64,000 bases of DNA from Noviherbaspirillum sp. Root189 (GCF_001428545.1 NZ_LMHZ01000020.1:1-64000), one strand, 5' to 3'; positions 8,007 to 17,922 are shown, numbered from the stretch's first letter. Made by a program: numbers and translations. The notes: generated by a model from the letters alone, not told the origin.

Positions 8007-9113
8007 TCAGGGCATCAAAGGCTTGTTTGCCGCCTGCTTTGCCTTGATATCCTTCAGCGTACGGCCCATCGCCGCGACGCGGAAGTTGGTGCCCGGATGC
8101 ATGGCCGTATAGGCGTTTAATACTGTCGGCGGAAATTGCGCCGCTAACCGGCGCCAGAATGGAATGGTGTCATCGATCTTGTAGCCGGCGCGGACCAGCA
8201 TATAGAGCGACAGCCTGTCGGCAATGGCATCCAGTTCTTGCGGCATGGGTTTGATGCCTGCAAGGCCGCTCATGGTGCTCATGTCGGGCCGGATGCGTGT
8301 CAGGTTGTCGATAATCCCACCGGCTGTCGCACTCATGCGCTGGCGTGCCGGATGGCCGAGCGTGATGTGAGCCATTTCCTTTGCCAGTACGTAGGCCAGC
8401 TCATCATCGGTCTTTGCAAAGTTCATCATGCCACGCGATACCAGTACGCGATAGCCATCGGCATACGCGGTAACGTTATCGGTATTGCCAAGTTCAAACC
8501 CGTAAGCGCAGGCATGGGTCAGCGGGACATTCAATGTGACATTGCCGCCATCACGCAACACCGCGATTTTGACTGAGGAACGACCCGTGACCAGTGGCGC
8601 AAGGATGGAGGCGGCCTGACGTTCCGCATTCTCGCCTTCGGGCAGGATACGATCCTCGACGGACAGCAGGACGTCGCCGGCGCGCACGCCTGCATTTGCC
8701 GCACCGCTACCGGCCAGTACGCCCATGATTCGCAACTTGTCGCCCAACCCCAGCACCCTTTGCGCTGCGGCTATATATTCGTTCGAATAGGAATAGCGGT
8801 TCTTGGCGGTAAAGCCGAGCAGATTGCGTGCCTGGGATTTGCAGAGCTCGGGGTTATTGACGATCAGCGGTGCCGCAACCCGGTACAGCCGGTCCTGCAT
8901 CGTCGCAAGCGACTGCAACGCAATTTCTTCCTGCGTCGGTGGCGCCGGCGGTACCGTGCGTACGCTTGGTTCCGCCGGCCTGGTCGGCAGATCGGGCGGA
9001 GCGGAAGTGGTGGTGGCGCAGGCTGCCAGCAGCAAGGCGGCGGGGATCAGCAGCAGTTCCTTGCGAGGCGCGGCAATCTGCAAAAGCGGTTGAAGTCGCT
9101 TGAGAACAGGCAT
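8007..9113 (-). CDS. M48-like PDZ lipoprotein with degenerate zinc site
   Basis: Predicted outer- or inner-membrane lipoprotein of 368 aa. The signal ends in the lipobox LLAAC (about residues 28-32). A Pro-rich linker follows, then an alpha domain, a PDZ-like segment (LAGSGAANAGVRAGDVLLSVEDRILPEG) and an M48-type domain. The active-site motif expected as HExxH reads KEMAH, and the downstream ExxAD-type motif reads DAIADRL, lacking the Glu ligand position. Two of the three metal ligands therefore seem replaced, suggesting a non-catalytic member. The ATG at 9113 is chosen because AAAGGAAG precedes it and it gives a proper signal peptide. It follows dut by 13 bases. Confidence 0.7.
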   Translation of the reverse strand: MPVLKRLQPLLQIAAPRKELLLIPAALLLAACATTTSAPPDLPTRPAEPSVRTVPPAPPTQEEIALQSLATMQDRLYRVAAPLIVNNPELCKSQARNLLGFTAKNRYSYSNEYIAAAQRVLGLGDKLRIMGVLAGSGAANAGVRAGDVLLSVEDRILPEGENAERQAASILAPLVTGRSSVKIAVLRDGGNVTLNVPLTHACAYGFELGNTDNVTAYADGYRVLVSRGMMNFAKTDDELAYVLAKEMAHITLGHPARQRMSATAGGIIDNLTRIRPDMSTMSGLAGIKPMPQELDAIADRLSLYMLVRAGYKIDDTIPFWRRLAAQFPPTVLNAYTAMHPGTNFRVAAMGRTLKDIKAKQAANKPLMP

Positions 9114-9126
9114 GTGTCTTCCTTTA

Positions 9127-9576
9127 TTAATGTTTTCCGGTACTGCCAAAACCGCCGGCACCGCGTTCGCTGGAATCGAATTCATCCACCACGTTGAAAC
9201 CGACCTGCAATACCGGAACGATGACCAGTTGCGCCAGTCGTTCCATCGGATTGAGAGTGAATTCGGTTTGTCCGCGATTCCAGGTCGATACCATCAACTG
9301 ACCCTGGTAATCGGAATCGATCAGACCAACCAGGTTACCCAGCACGATGCCATGCTTGTGGCCCATGCCGCTGCGAGGAAGGATCACCGCGGCATAGCCC
9401 GGGTCGGCGAGGTGAATTGCCAGGCCAGTGGGAATGAGATGGGTTTCGCCAGGGCGAATGGTCATCGGTTCGTCGATGCAGGCGCGCAGGTCGAGCCCGG
9501 CGCTTCCAGGTGTTGCATAAGCGGGAAGCTGTTCCTTCATGCGCGGGTCGAGAATTTTGACGTCTATGGATTTCAT
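9127..9576 (-). CDS. dut: dUTP diphosphatase (dUTPase)
   Basis: Trimeric dUTPase of 149 aa that hydrolyses dUTP to dUMP and pyrophosphate, keeping uracil out of DNA and feeding thymidylate synthesis. The five conserved motifs are visible: [10 protein letters not shown] (about 22-31), [10 protein letters not shown] (about 67), GLIDSDYQG with the catalytic Asp, ERLAQLV, and the C-terminal P-loop-like [13 protein letters not shown]. It sits 74 bases after coaBC, an arrangement known from many proteobacteria including E. coli (coaBC-dut). All motifs are intact and the length is normal. Confidence 0.95.
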   Translation of the reverse strand: MKSIDVKILDPRMKEQLPAYATPGSAGLDLRACIDEPMTIRPGETHLIPTGLAIHLADPGYAAVILPRSGMGHKHGIVLGNLVGLIDSDYQGQLMVSTWNRGQTEFTLNPMERLAQLVIVPVLQVGFNVVDEFDSSERGAGGFGSTGKH

Positions 9577-9650
9577 GAGGTGTAAGAATAAAGTTGCCTG
9601 TCCGAAGACGCACAGGGGCTTACAAAAAAATACAGCTTATCGTTGCGCGA

Positions 9651-10841
9651 TCACAAGCGGCCGGCAATCTCGCTGACCAGTTGACGCGCAAGGTCATGCT
9701 TGTCGGCGCGCGCCAGGCGTTTGTTGCCCGCATCGTCGAACAGCACCAACTCGTTCTCATCCTTGCCAAACGTCTGATGACCAATATTGCCGACCAGGAG
9801 AGGAATGCCCTTGCGCTTGCGCTTGGCCTCACCGTATTCGAGCAGGTTTTCGGATTCCGCTGCAAAGCCGACGCAGTAGGGCTTGTCTTTCAGGGCTGCG
9901 ACAGCCGCGAGGATGTCCGGATTCTGTTCAAACTGAAGTTGCGGCACGTCGCCGGCTTCGTTCTTTTTCAGTTTCTGGACGCTGGCATTGGCGACACGCC
10001 AGTCGGCCACCGCGGCCACGGCAATGAAGATATCCTGGCTGGGGGCGCGGGACATGACCACATCGTACATTTGCTGCGCGGTCTGGACATTGATGCGGTG
10101 CACGCCAAAGGGTGTCGACAGGGCGGTGGGGCCGGACACGAGCGTCACCTCGGCGCCAGCTTCACGTGCCGCACGCGCGATTGCATAACCCATTTTCCCC
10201 GAAGAGAGATTGGTGATGCCACGCACCGGGTCGATAGGTTCAAAGGTCGGGCCCGCGGTAATGAGGACGCGTTTGCTGGTCAGGACCTTGTTGCGGAATG
10301 AGGCAATGATTTCTTCAAGCAGTTGCTCGGGTTCCAGCATGCGCCCCATGCCGGTTTCCCCACAGGCTTGTTCACCGGCGTCGGGACCAAGAATGTGGAT
10401 GCCATCGAACCGCAACTGCGTGGCATTGCGTTGTGTTGCCGGGTTCTGCCACATCTCGACGTTCATTGCCGGCGCGACGAGCAAGGGTACGGTCATCGGG
10501 CGTGCAACGCACAGGGTCGACAGCAGGTCGTCGCAGGCGCCATGCGCGAGCTTGAACATGAAATCCGCAGAGCAGGGCGCGATGACAATTGCATCCGCAT
10601 CGCGTGTCAGGTCAATGTGCGGCATGTTGTTTGCAATCCGCGCATCCCATTGGTCGGTATAGACCGTGCGGCCAGACAGGGCCTGCATGGTGACCGGCGT
10701 AATGAAATGTGTCGCCGCATTGGTCATCACGACCTGGACTGTTGCGCCGGCCTTGACGAGGCCGCGCGTCAGCTCGGCGGCCTTGTAACAGGCGACGCCG
10801 CCGGTAAGGCCCAGGACGATTCGTTTCCGTTCGAGGTCCAT
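9651..10841 (-). CDS. coaBC: Bifunctional phosphopantothenoylcysteine synthetase/decarboxylase CoaBC
   Basis: Coenzyme A biosynthesis enzyme of 396 aa. The N-terminal flavoprotein half (about 1-185; GLTGGVACYK, and PAMNVEMW around residue 120) is the CoaC decarboxylase. The C-terminal half (about 190-396; ITAGPTFEPIDPVRGITNLSSGKMGYA) is the CoaB synthetase, which joins 4'-phosphopantothenate to cysteine. The start at 10841 (MDLERKRIVLGL) matches the family; an in-frame ATG eight codons upstream is possible, and a GGGAA lies six bases before the chosen start. It is in the same direction as lspA upstream and dut downstream. Confidence 0.93.
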   Translation of the reverse strand: MDLERKRIVLGLTGGVACYKAAELTRGLVKAGATVQVVMTNAATHFITPVTMQALSGRTVYTDQWDARIANNMPHIDLTRDADAIVIAPCSADFMFKLAHGACDDLLSTLCVARPMTVPLLVAPAMNVEMWQNPATQRNATQLRFDGIHILGPDAGEQACGETGMGRMLEPEQLLEEIIASFRNKVLTSKRVLITAGPTFEPIDPVRGITNLSSGKMGYAIARAAREAGAEVTLVSGPTALSTPFGVHRINVQTAQQMYDVVMSRAPSQDIFIAVAAVADWRVANASVQKLKKNEAGDVPQLQFEQNPDILAAVAALKDKPYCVGFAAESENLLEYGEAKRKRKGIPLLVGNIGHQTFGKDENELVLFDDAGNKRLARADKHDLARQLVSEIAGRL

Positions 10842-10900
10842 GCAAGTTCCCAGTAATCCCAACAATCGAATGACGTTAGTGTAGCAGTGTTGCCAACAAG

Positions 10901-11422
10901 TTATTTCCCGACGCGCCGGAGTTCGTCAATGACGAACAGGATGGCGCCGCCGACAATGGCCATGTCGGCTACGTTAAACGCCGGCCAGTGCGGCAGGCTG
11001 GAATTGGGTACGTAAAAATCAAGGAAGTCGATCACGTGGCCATAGAGCACGCGGTCAATCACATTGCCGACCGCGCCGCCAAGGATCAACGCCAGCGCCC
11101 AGCAAAACAAACGTTGCCCGGCATGGCGCTTCAGCAGATAGGTGATAAAGATCACCGCGCCAATGGCGACGCCAGTGAATACATAGCGCTGCCAGCCCGA
11201 TTCGCTGGCAAGGAAGCTGAACGCGGCGCCCTTGTTATAGGCGAGCACCAGGTTGAAGAAAGACGTGACTGGAAGCGATTCACCGAAGGTGAACAGTTTG
11301 TTGATCGTAATCTTGGTGATCTGGTCGATCAGGACAATGATTGCAGCAATACCAAGCCAGGGCGCGATGCTCGCGCTCGGGCCGGACGAAAACATCTTGA
11401 TGCTCTTTTGTTTGGATGCCAT
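10901..11422 (-). CDS. lspA: Lipoprotein signal peptidase (signal peptidase II)
   Basis: Inner-membrane aspartyl protease of 173 aa that cleaves prolipoprotein signal peptides at the lipidated Cys. Four membrane helices are visible. The catalytic aspartates lie in [18 protein letters not shown] and [11 protein letters not shown] (about residues 125 and 150), and the NKGAAFSFL motif precedes them. It lies 204 bases after ileS, a gene pair conserved in proteobacteria. The N-terminal extension of about 18 polar residues before the first helix is common in Burkholderiales. Its lipoprotein clients include the M48-like protein three genes on. Confidence 0.95.
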   Translation of the reverse strand: MASKQKSIKMFSSGPSASIAPWLGIAAIIVLIDQITKITINKLFTFGESLPVTSFFNLVLAYNKGAAFSFLASESGWQRYVFTGVAIGAVIFITYLLKRHAGQRLFCWALALILGGAVGNVIDRVLYGHVIDFLDFYVPNSSLPHWPAFNVADMAIVGGAILFVIDELRRVGK

Positions 11423-11557
11423 AGCAGGAATTTAAGTTATCGACCGGTTGCCTGAATGTTGAACATGCAACATTCAACTTTCAACATTCAAGTTTCAACG
11501 GTCGCATGGACATGGACATGCGAAACAAGTACTGGCCCGTCCAACGGTGTCAACGGC

Positions 11558-11592
11558 GTTGCCTGCATTCTTTTGAGGGAAATGCAGGCAAC
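11558..11592. promoter_or_regulatory. Perfect 12-bp hairpin between ileS and lspA
   Basis: GTTGCCTGCATT (11558-11569) pairs exactly with AATGCAGGCAAC (11581-11592) across an 11-base loop. It lies 35 bases past the ileS stop on the minus strand and has no T-run on either side. It is therefore not a classic intrinsic terminator; it could stabilise or process the ileS-lspA mRNA. The role is inferred, the structure is seen. Confidence 0.55.
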
Positions 11593-11626
11593 GAGAAAGC
11601 TGGGCGTGCCGGCTGCGAATACAGAC

Positions 11627-14476
11627 TTACGCAAACTTGCGCGGCTCTGCATGGCCGAACAAGTTGTTGAAGCAGCGTCCGCACAGGCCGGGATGTTCAG
11701 CATGGGCGCCCACGTCGGCGCGATAGTGCCAGCAGCGTTCGCATTTCTGATGCGCTGAGGGGGTGACCGTCACAGCTTCTTCCGCTACGCTGTTCACTTG
11801 CGTCACCTTTGCTGCCGATGTGATGAACACATACTTCAGGTCATCATCGAGGCTGTTGAGCAACCTGAACTTGTCGCCGCTCGCCTTGATCTCGATTTCC
11901 GCCTGCAGCGAGGAGCCGATGCCGCCGGCCACACGCACTTCTTCCAGCTGCTTGGTCACGTCGGTGCGGACTTCACGCAAGACGGCATATTTTGCCAGCA
12001 GCATGTCGCGATCGGCAATCTCGGGCAGCGCGTAATAGACCTGCGTGAAAATGGTTTCGTCGCTTTCCGCATAGCCTTCCGGCCCGGCAAACACCGCCCA
12101 TGCCTCCTCCGCCGTGAACGACAGGATCGGCGCCATGACGCGCAGCAAAGCCTGGGTGATATGCCAGATTGCAGTCTGCGCCGAACGACGTGCGGCGGAA
12201 GTCGTGCCGCTCGTGTACAGCCGGTCCTTCAGGATATCGAGATAGAAGCCGCCGAGGTCTTCCGAGCAGTACCCCTGCAGTTTGGCGACCACCGGGTGGA
12301 ATTCGAATACCTCATAGTTCTGCAGGATATCGGCCTGCAATTCGGCCATCCGTGCGATCGCATAGCGGTCGATTTCAAGCAGGTCCGCAACCGGCACCGC
12401 ATCTTTCTTCGGATCGAAGTCTGACGTGTTTGCAAGCAGAAATCGCAGCGTATTGCGGATACGGCGATAAGATTCCACCACGCGCTTGAGGATCTCGTCG
12501 GAGATGGACAGCTCGCCGGAATAATCGGTCGATGCCACCCACAAGCGAAGGATCTCGGCGCCAAGGGTGTCCGACACCTTTTGCGGAGCGACCACGTTGC
12601 CCTTGGACTTGGACATCTTCTTGCCTTCACCGTCGACGACGAAACCGTGCGTCAGCAGGGCCTTGTACGGCGCGCGGCCGTTGATCATCGACGACGTCAG
12701 CAGCGAGGAATGGAACCATCCGCGATGCTGGTCCGAACCTTCAAGGTAAAGGTCAGCCGGAAAAGCCGATTCCGCCGCATGCGAGCCGCGCAGCACGGTC
12801 TGGTGGGTCGTGCCGGAATCAAACCACACGTCGAGGGTGTCTTTGTTCTTGACGTACATGTCAGCGTCGTCGCCCAGCAATTCTTTCGGATCGAGTGCCT
12901 GCCAGGCTTCGATGCCGTGCTGCGCGACGCGCTGTGCGACCTGTTCCAGCAGTTCAGGTGTGCGCGGATGCAGTTCGCCGGTTTCCTTGTGCACGAAGAA
13001 GGCCATCGGCACACCCCACTGGCGCTGGCGCGACAGGGTCCAGTCGGGACGGTTGGCGATCATGCCATGCAGACGGGCCTTGCCCCAGCTGGGAAAGAAG
13101 GCGGTTGCTTCGATACCGGCAAGCGCGGTTTCGCGCAAGGTCTGACCGTTATCCTTCGGCTTGCGATCCATGCCGGCGAACCATTGGGACGTCGCGCGGT
13201 AGACAATCGGCGTCTTGTGGCGCCAGCAATGCATGTAGCTGTGGTCGAACATGACCAGCTTGAACAGCGAGCCGACTTCATCGAGCTTCGCGCAGATCGG
13301 CTTGGAGGCTTCCCAGATGTTCATGCCGCCGAAGAAGGGCAGCCAGGACGCGTATTTGCCATCGCCCATTACCGGATTGAGGATGTCGTCATCCTTCATC
13401 CCGTGCGCCTTGCAGGACTGGAAGTCTTCGATGCCGTAGGCAGGCGACGAGTGCACGATGCCGGTACCGGTATCGAGCGTCACGTATTCGCCCATGTAGA
13501 CCGGCGACAGGCGGTCGTAGCCTTTGTCGACGCCGGCAAACGGATGGCGGAAATTGATCAGCGACAGCGCTTCGCCCTTGGCGGTGGCGATGACCTTGCC
13601 TTCGAGGCCGTAACGCTGCAGCGAGGCTTCGACCAGATCCTTGGCAAGGATCAGCAGCATCGCTTCGCCGTTGCGTTCGGTCTGCACCAGCGCATAGTCA
13701 AACTCAGGATGCACGTTCAGCGCCTGGTTGGCGGGGATGGTCCAGGGCGTAGTGGTCCAGATGACGATATAGCCTTTGTCGGTCGGCAGCTTGCCGAGTC
13801 CAAAGGCTTTGGCCAGTTTTTCCGGCTCGGCGAAAGGAAAGCCGACGTCGATGGCCGGATCGCGCTTGTCCTGGTATTCCACTTCGGCTTCGGCCAGCGC
13901 CGAGCCGCAGTCGAAGCACCAGTTCACCGGCTTGAGGCCGCGATAGACATAACCTTTTTCGAGGATGGTGCCGAGTGCACGGATTTCGTCGGCCTCGTTA
14001 CCGAAGTTCATGGTCTTGTAAGGATTGTCCCATTCGCCCAGCACGCCAAGACGGATGAAGTCTTTCTTTTGGCGCTCGATCTGTTCCGATGCATAGGCGC
14101 GTGACTTGGCTAGGACTTCGGCGGTCGGCAGGTTTTTTCCGTACTGTTTTTCGATCTGGATTTCGATCGGCATGCCGTGGCAATCCCAGCCCGGTACGTA
14201 ATCCGCATCGAAGCCCGCCATATTGCGTGCCTTGACGATCATGTCCTTGAGGATCTTGTTGACTGCATGGCCGATGTGGATGTCGCCGTTGGCGTAGGGA
14301 GGACCGTCATGCAGGATGAACTTCGGGCGGCCCTTCGAGGCCTTGCGGATGCGCTGATAGATCTTCTTGTCTTGCCATTCCTTGACCCATTTCGGTTCGC
14401 GCTTGGCGAGATCGCCGCGCATGGGAAAGGCGGTTTCGGTCAGATTGACCGGGTACTTGTTTTTTTGCTCGGACAT
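11627..14476 (-). CDS. ileS: Isoleucyl-tRNA synthetase
   Basis: Class I aminoacyl-tRNA synthetase of 949 aa that charges tRNA-Ile. The HIGH signature is in [17 protein letters not shown] (about residues 57-73), the editing (CP1) domain follows, and the KMSKS loop appears as [11 protein letters not shown] (about 610). The C-terminus carries the zinc-binding pair CERC and CGRC of the eubacterial type. The start at 14476 ([12 protein letters not shown]) matches the family; an in-frame ATG 11 codons earlier is less likely. It sits between ribF and lspA in the usual ribF-ileS-lspA order. Confidence 0.96.
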   Translation of the reverse strand: MSEQKNKYPVNLTETAFPMRGDLAKREPKWVKEWQDKKIYQRIRKASKGRPKFILHDGPPYANGDIHIGHAVNKILKDMIVKARNMAGFDADYVPGWDCHGMPIEIQIEKQYGKNLPTAEVLAKSRAYASEQIERQKKDFIRLGVLGEWDNPYKTMNFGNEADEIRALGTILEKGYVYRGLKPVNWCFDCGSALAEAEVEYQDKRDPAIDVGFPFAEPEKLAKAFGLGKLPTDKGYIVIWTTTPWTIPANQALNVHPEFDYALVQTERNGEAMLLILAKDLVEASLQRYGLEGKVIATAKGEALSLINFRHPFAGVDKGYDRLSPVYMGEYVTLDTGTGIVHSSPAYGIEDFQSCKAHGMKDDDILNPVMGDGKYASWLPFFGGMNIWEASKPICAKLDEVGSLFKLVMFDHSYMHCWRHKTPIVYRATSQWFAGMDRKPKDNGQTLRETALAGIEATAFFPSWGKARLHGMIANRPDWTLSRQRQWGVPMAFFVHKETGELHPRTPELLEQVAQRVAQHGIEAWQALDPKELLGDDADMYVKNKDTLDVWFDSGTTHQTVLRGSHAAESAFPADLYLEGSDQHRGWFHSSLLTSSMINGRAPYKALLTHGFVVDGEGKKMSKSKGNVVAPQKVSDTLGAEILRLWVASTDYSGELSISDEILKRVVESYRRIRNTLRFLLANTSDFDPKKDAVPVADLLEIDRYAIARMAELQADILQNYEVFEFHPVVAKLQGYCSEDLGGFYLDILKDRLYTSGTTSAARRSAQTAIWHITQALLRVMAPILSFTAEEAWAVFAGPEGYAESDETIFTQVYYALPEIADRDMLLAKYAVLREVRTDVTKQLEEVRVAGGIGSSLQAEIEIKASGDKFRLLNSLDDDLKYVFITSAAKVTQVNSVAEEAVTVTPSAHQKCERCWHYRADVGAHAEHPGLCGRCFNNLFGHAEPRKFA

Positions 14477-14538
14477 GGTGGTTTCAATGTTAAAAATTCG
14501 GTGGATCAAACGGCATCGGTATCAGCATCGTCTGATCG

Positions 14539-15516
14539 TCAAATTCGGTCTGTGGCTGACACGGCAAGCGCTTCACGCTCTTTAAAGAAATCGCGGGCCT
14601 GCTGCGCATCGCGTTCAATCGCAGCGGTGAGGGTTGGCAGGTCGACGTACTTTTCTTCGTCGCGGAGCTTCTTTAAAAACTCGACGCGCACGATCTTGCC
14701 GTAGCACTGCTCCGCGTAGTCGAACAGGTAGGTTTCCAGCAGCACGCGGCCGCTGTCCTCTACCGTCGGCCGCACACCAAGGCTGGCGACACCTTGCAAT
14801 GGATGATTCGCCAGGCCGTGCACCTGCACCACAAATATGCCCGACAGCGCAGGGCGCTTGTGCGCCATGCGCAGGTTCAGGGTTGGAAAGCCGATGGTAC
14901 GGCCCAGCTTCTTGCCATGGGTGACATGGCCGGAGACTGCGTAAGGATGGCCGAGCAGCTGCGCCGCCAGTGCAAAGTTGCTGTCGGCCAGCGCAGCGCG
15001 CACAGCCGACGAGGAGATCCGGGTGCCTTCATTGGTCACGGCCGGCATGGCTTCGACGTGGAAGCCGTATTTCTTGCCCGCTTCGATCAGCGTTGCGACA
15101 TTGCCCGCGCGTTTGGAGCCATAGCAAAAATCTTCGCCGACCATCAGCCATTTGACGTGCAAGCCTTCCACCAGGACCTTTTCGACGAAGTCCTCCGGGG
15201 ACATGGAGGCAAAATGGGCATTGAAATGTTCGACGATGACACGGTCGATGCCGGCATTGGATAAAGACTGGAGTTTGTCGCGCAGGTTGGCGATCCGGGT
15301 CGGCGCGCGCGACAGGTCGCCGGCCAGACGGGCGAAGAACTCGCGCGGATGCGGCTCGAAGGTCATGACGGCCGCTTCAACACCGAGTCGCGTCGCTGCT
15401 TCGCGCACGTGCGCAAGCAGGGCCTGATGGCCACGGTGCACACCGTCGAAGTTGCCGATCGTCAGCGCGCAGGGCGCTCGCGATGCAGCGTTGGGAAGTC
15501 CGCGAAATACCTTCAT
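14539..15516 (-). CDS. ribF: Bifunctional riboflavin kinase/FAD synthetase
   Basis: Enzyme of 325 aa that phosphorylates riboflavin to FMN and adenylylates FMN to FAD. The N-terminal nucleotidyltransferase domain shows TIGNFDGVHRGHQALL (about 19-34, the HxGH-type motif) and the downstream ISSSAVRAAL signature (about 165). The C-terminal riboflavin kinase domain shows GRTIGFPTLNL (about 205) and the catalytic region SLGVRPTVEDSGRVLLETYLFD. It is the first gene of the ribF-ileS-lspA series, 62 bases ahead of ileS. The ribosome site is weak. No FMN riboswitch is visible upstream. Confidence 0.95.
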   Translation of the reverse strand: MKVFRGLPNAASRAPCALTIGNFDGVHRGHQALLAHVREAATRLGVEAAVMTFEPHPREFFARLAGDLSRAPTRIANLRDKLQSLSNAGIDRVIVEHFNAHFASMSPEDFVEKVLVEGLHVKWLMVGEDFCYGSKRAGNVATLIEAGKKYGFHVEAMPAVTNEGTRISSSAVRAALADSNFALAAQLLGHPYAVSGHVTHGKKLGRTIGFPTLNLRMAHKRPALSGIFVVQVHGLANHPLQGVASLGVRPTVEDSGRVLLETYLFDYAEQCYGKIVRVEFLKKLRDEEKYVDLPTLTAAIERDAQQARDFFKEREALAVSATDRI

Positions 15517-15609
15517 GGAGATGGCTCGGAGTCCAGATGCAAAACCTGTGATTATATGCGCTTTCGCGCGCTTTTCCCCCCTGCAAGAGGAAGCTGAGGT
15601 GCCAAAGTG

Positions 15610-16476
15610 TCAATCAATTCGCGATCCGGCGCCGGAATCTCGCACCTCGGCGGCGTGCGGATCCTGCCGATAGTAGTCTTTCAGCAAGCGATAGATCGCC
15701 GGATACGCCAGTGCAAGCGGCTCCGGGAAAACGAAAAATGCTTCGGAGGCGACCGCGAAAAACTCTGCCGGATGCTTGGCTGCATACGGGTCAAGGGGCA
15801 ATTGCGCGGATAACGTGTCATAGAGCGCCGCATGCTCGGGATTTTCGTCGTCGAAATCCGTCGGCAGCATGGCATCAACCCTCTCGACGCGCCGTAAAAA
15901 GTCCTCGTATGCAGCCGAAAATTCGCGTTTCCATTCCGCTGCGCTTAACGATCGATGCCATTCGGGCAAGAACGGCGGAAACCCGTTCGGCGATCCACTT
16001 CCCATATCTAATTTGTGGGCAAACTCGTGGATGACAACGTTGTATCCAGCGACATCGGTTTCCGCCACGTCTTCCCAGGACAACACCACCGCGCCGCCGG
16101 CATCGATGGCCTCTCCGGATACCGGCTCATGCCATTCATGCACGACACCAGCCTCGTCGACTTCGGCCTGCGGAATAATGAACGCCGCCGGATAAATAAT
16201 GACACCCGCCATGTCGTCGTACATGTCAAGCGTAAGGTTAAGGACGGGCAGGCAAGCCTGGGCGGCGATCTGTACCGCGATGTCGTCGGTCAGCACAAAG
16301 CCACCGGCGCCGGTAAAGGTTTTGCGCACAAGCAGCGTCTCGCTCAGGTTTTTCAGGCGAATGAGATCATTTGGCGCAAGCCGCTGCAGAAAGGGCAGGC
16401 GGCTGACGGCCGCTGCCCACATCGGGTCGGGAATACGGGGCGTTTGTCGGGCAAAGAGTCGGCGTAACCATTCCAT
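15610..16476 (-). CDS. mtfA: MtfA-like zinc-dependent peptidase (M90)
   Basis: Cytosolic peptidase-like protein of 288 aa related to E. coli MtfA (Mlc titration factor A), which binds the glucose repressor Mlc and has aminopeptidase activity. The HEFAHKLDM motif (around residue 165) supplies the HExxH zinc site. The EFFAVASEAFFVFPEPL stretch near the C-terminus gives the third ligand region typical of M90. I chose the ATG at 16476 (MEWLRRLFARQ); a longer frame from 16533 starts with unlikely sequence. It lies 19 bases after the YidB-family gene. No Mlc homologue is in this window, so the regulatory role is untested. Confidence 0.82.
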   Translation of the reverse strand: MEWLRRLFARQTPRIPDPMWAAAVSRLPFLQRLAPNDLIRLKNLSETLLVRKTFTGAGGFVLTDDIAVQIAAQACLPVLNLTLDMYDDMAGVIIYPAAFIIPQAEVDEAGVVHEWHEPVSGEAIDAGGAVVLSWEDVAETDVAGYNVVIHEFAHKLDMGSGSPNGFPPFLPEWHRSLSAAEWKREFSAAYEDFLRRVERVDAMLPTDFDDENPEHAALYDTLSAQLPLDPYAAKHPAEFFAVASEAFFVFPEPLALAYPAIYRLLKDYYRQDPHAAEVRDSGAGSRID

Positions 16477-16495
16477 GCCGGCATTGTTACCGATT

Positions 16496-16915
16496 TTAGT
16501 GATAGCCGCCCATGAAATGGTCCAGCAGCACACTCATGTTACCAACGCCGCCATGGGGAATTTGCCCGGCTGGAGTGAGCTGATCGATCAGGTCGGGCAG
16601 CATGACGCTGAGGTGTTCAGCCGCGTCGTGTTCGGTATACCCTGTTTCCTCTGCGATCTGCTTAAGCTGACCGTCACCGAGGATCTTTTCCATCTGGGAC
16701 GGCGCGACTGCCATATTGGGTCCGGCACCGATCCACGAGCGGATAATATCGACCGCGCCCTCTTCCCGGAAACGCTCCACGAGGCCGTGCAGGCCCCCGG
16801 TCTGGCCATTATTGGCAATCAGCGCCAAGGCCGCCTGCAACAGGCGAGTTCTGGAATCCATTAATGGCAAATGGTTATCGCCAAGCATGTCGAATGCCCT
16901 GTCGAGCAGCCCCAT
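16496..16915 (-). CDS. YidB family (DUF937) protein
   Basis: Small cytosolic protein of 139 aa resembling E. coli YidB. It begins MGLLDRAFDMLG, has a Gly-rich turn (NNGQTGGLHGLVERF), the SWIGAGPNMAVAPSQMEKILG segment (about 60-80) that marks DUF937, and a helical C-terminus containing LSVMLPDLIDQLTPAGQIP. Function is unknown in the family. A strong GAGGGAGG ribosome site precedes the start. It is followed closely by the mtfA-like gene and the two may be co-transcribed. Confidence 0.85.
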   Translation of the reverse strand: MGLLDRAFDMLGDNHLPLMDSRTRLLQAALALIANNGQTGGLHGLVERFREEGAVDIIRSWIGAGPNMAVAPSQMEKILGDGQLKQIAEETGYTEHDAAEHLSVMLPDLIDQLTPAGQIPHGGVGNMSVLLDHFMGGYH

Positions 16916-17061
16916 CGCGTGCCTCCCTCAGAAATTGGAGAAAGCAGTTACCTTAGGTGAAATGCGGGCATGCCGGTGAGGAATCGACGGGACTTTTGAT
17001 CTGGGTTTATGGCGCAAAATTTTCTGGCTTGAAAGAGCCCGGAAAAGTCCGGGTGGGGTTC

Positions 17062-17787
17062 TCAGAGTTCGCCCCACACCGCATTCAGAGCAGAAATTGC
17101 AGCGATTCCAGCTGTTTCCGTACGAAGAACGCGTTGTCCGATAGACAAGGAAAGCGCGCCTTGGCTAAGTGCCATGTTTTCCTCCTGCTCGGTGAAGCCT
17201 CCTTCCGGACCGATCAGCAGAGACACGCATTGAGGTGGTTGATGTCGCGCCCAATCGGAGAGCGACTGGGTTGCACGCGGCGACAGCAGGATGCGGTGGT
17301 GCAAGTCGCTCTGGGCTATCCATTGGGTGAACTGTTCCGGTTCAGCAAGGTGGGCGAGCCGGTTACGACCGCACTGTTCGGCAGCTGCTTCGATAATGTT
17401 CTTCCAATGTTCATACTTTTTCGCCGCACGTTCGGACGAAAGACGGACGACGCAACGCTGGGCCGCAATCGGCTGGATCGCGGTAGCACCGAGTTCCACC
17501 GCTTTTTCAATAATCCAGTCCATCTTGCTGCCTTCCGGCAAGGCCTGGGCGAGCGTTAATGCATACGGTAATTCGGCTTCCCGCGGAGAAAATGCTTTTA
17601 CCTCTGCAACCGCACGCCTGCGCTCTATGGTTTGCATGGTCGCGGTGAATTCTCCGCCTTCGCCGTTGAATAATGTAATCGCTTCGCCAATAGCAAGCCG
17701 AAGAACGTGGATGTGATGCGTAATATGTTCAGGCAGGGAAACGACCGTACCAATAGAAAGGGCTTGCGGGATATAGAAGCGAGGCAT
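17062..17787 (-). CDS. rsmE: 16S rRNA (uracil(1498)-N(3))-methyltransferase RsmE
   Basis: SPOUT-class methyltransferase of 241 aa that methylates U1498 of 16S rRNA in the 30S subunit. The N-terminal PUA-like domain (MPRFYIPQAL to about 70) is followed by the knotted SAM-binding domain, with QRCVVRLS (about 115), LLIGPEGGFTEQEE (about 190) and the terminal LGQRVLRTETAGIAAI-type knot (here IGQRVLRTETAGIAAI). I chose the ATG at 17787 because the longer upstream frame is AT-rich and non-family. It is divergent from tkt across a 335-bp gap that contains a palindrome. Confidence 0.93.
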   Translation of the reverse strand: MPRFYIPQALSIGTVVSLPEHITHHIHVLRLAIGEAITLFNGEGGEFTATMQTIERRRAVAEVKAFSPREAELPYALTLAQALPEGSKMDWIIEKAVELGATAIQPIAAQRCVVRLSSERAAKKYEHWKNIIEAAAEQCGRNRLAHLAEPEQFTQWIAQSDLHHRILLSPRATQSLSDWARHQPPQCVSLLIGPEGGFTEQEENMALSQGALSLSIGQRVLRTETAGIAAISALNAVWGEL

Positions 17788-17897
17788 GTTTTTGATTGAC
17801 GAGACGTTGGCGCAAAAATAGGCGTTGAAGTCGCAGGAAGTTGAATAGAGGGCTGAGTTGTTATTACTTTGTTTTCTTTGTTTCAACTAAGTATTTA

Positions 17898-17922
17898 CAT
17901 GTATATACCTTGTATATACATG
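17898..17922. promoter_or_regulatory. Perfect 10-bp palindrome in the rsmE/tkt gap
   Basis: CATGTATATA (17898-17907) and TATATACATG (17913-17922) are exact inverted copies with the 5-base spacer CCTTG. The same stretch also reads as a direct repeat GTATATAC-CTT-GTATATAC. It lies about 110 bases upstream of the rsmE start and 200 bases upstream of tkt, so it could be an operator for either. No cognate regulator is recognisable nearby. Confidence 0.5.

Noticed and set aside
12581-14104. 507-codon plus-strand frame opposite ileS
   Set aside because: Antisense to ileS, which has all class I synthetase motifs; no ribosome site or family resemblance.
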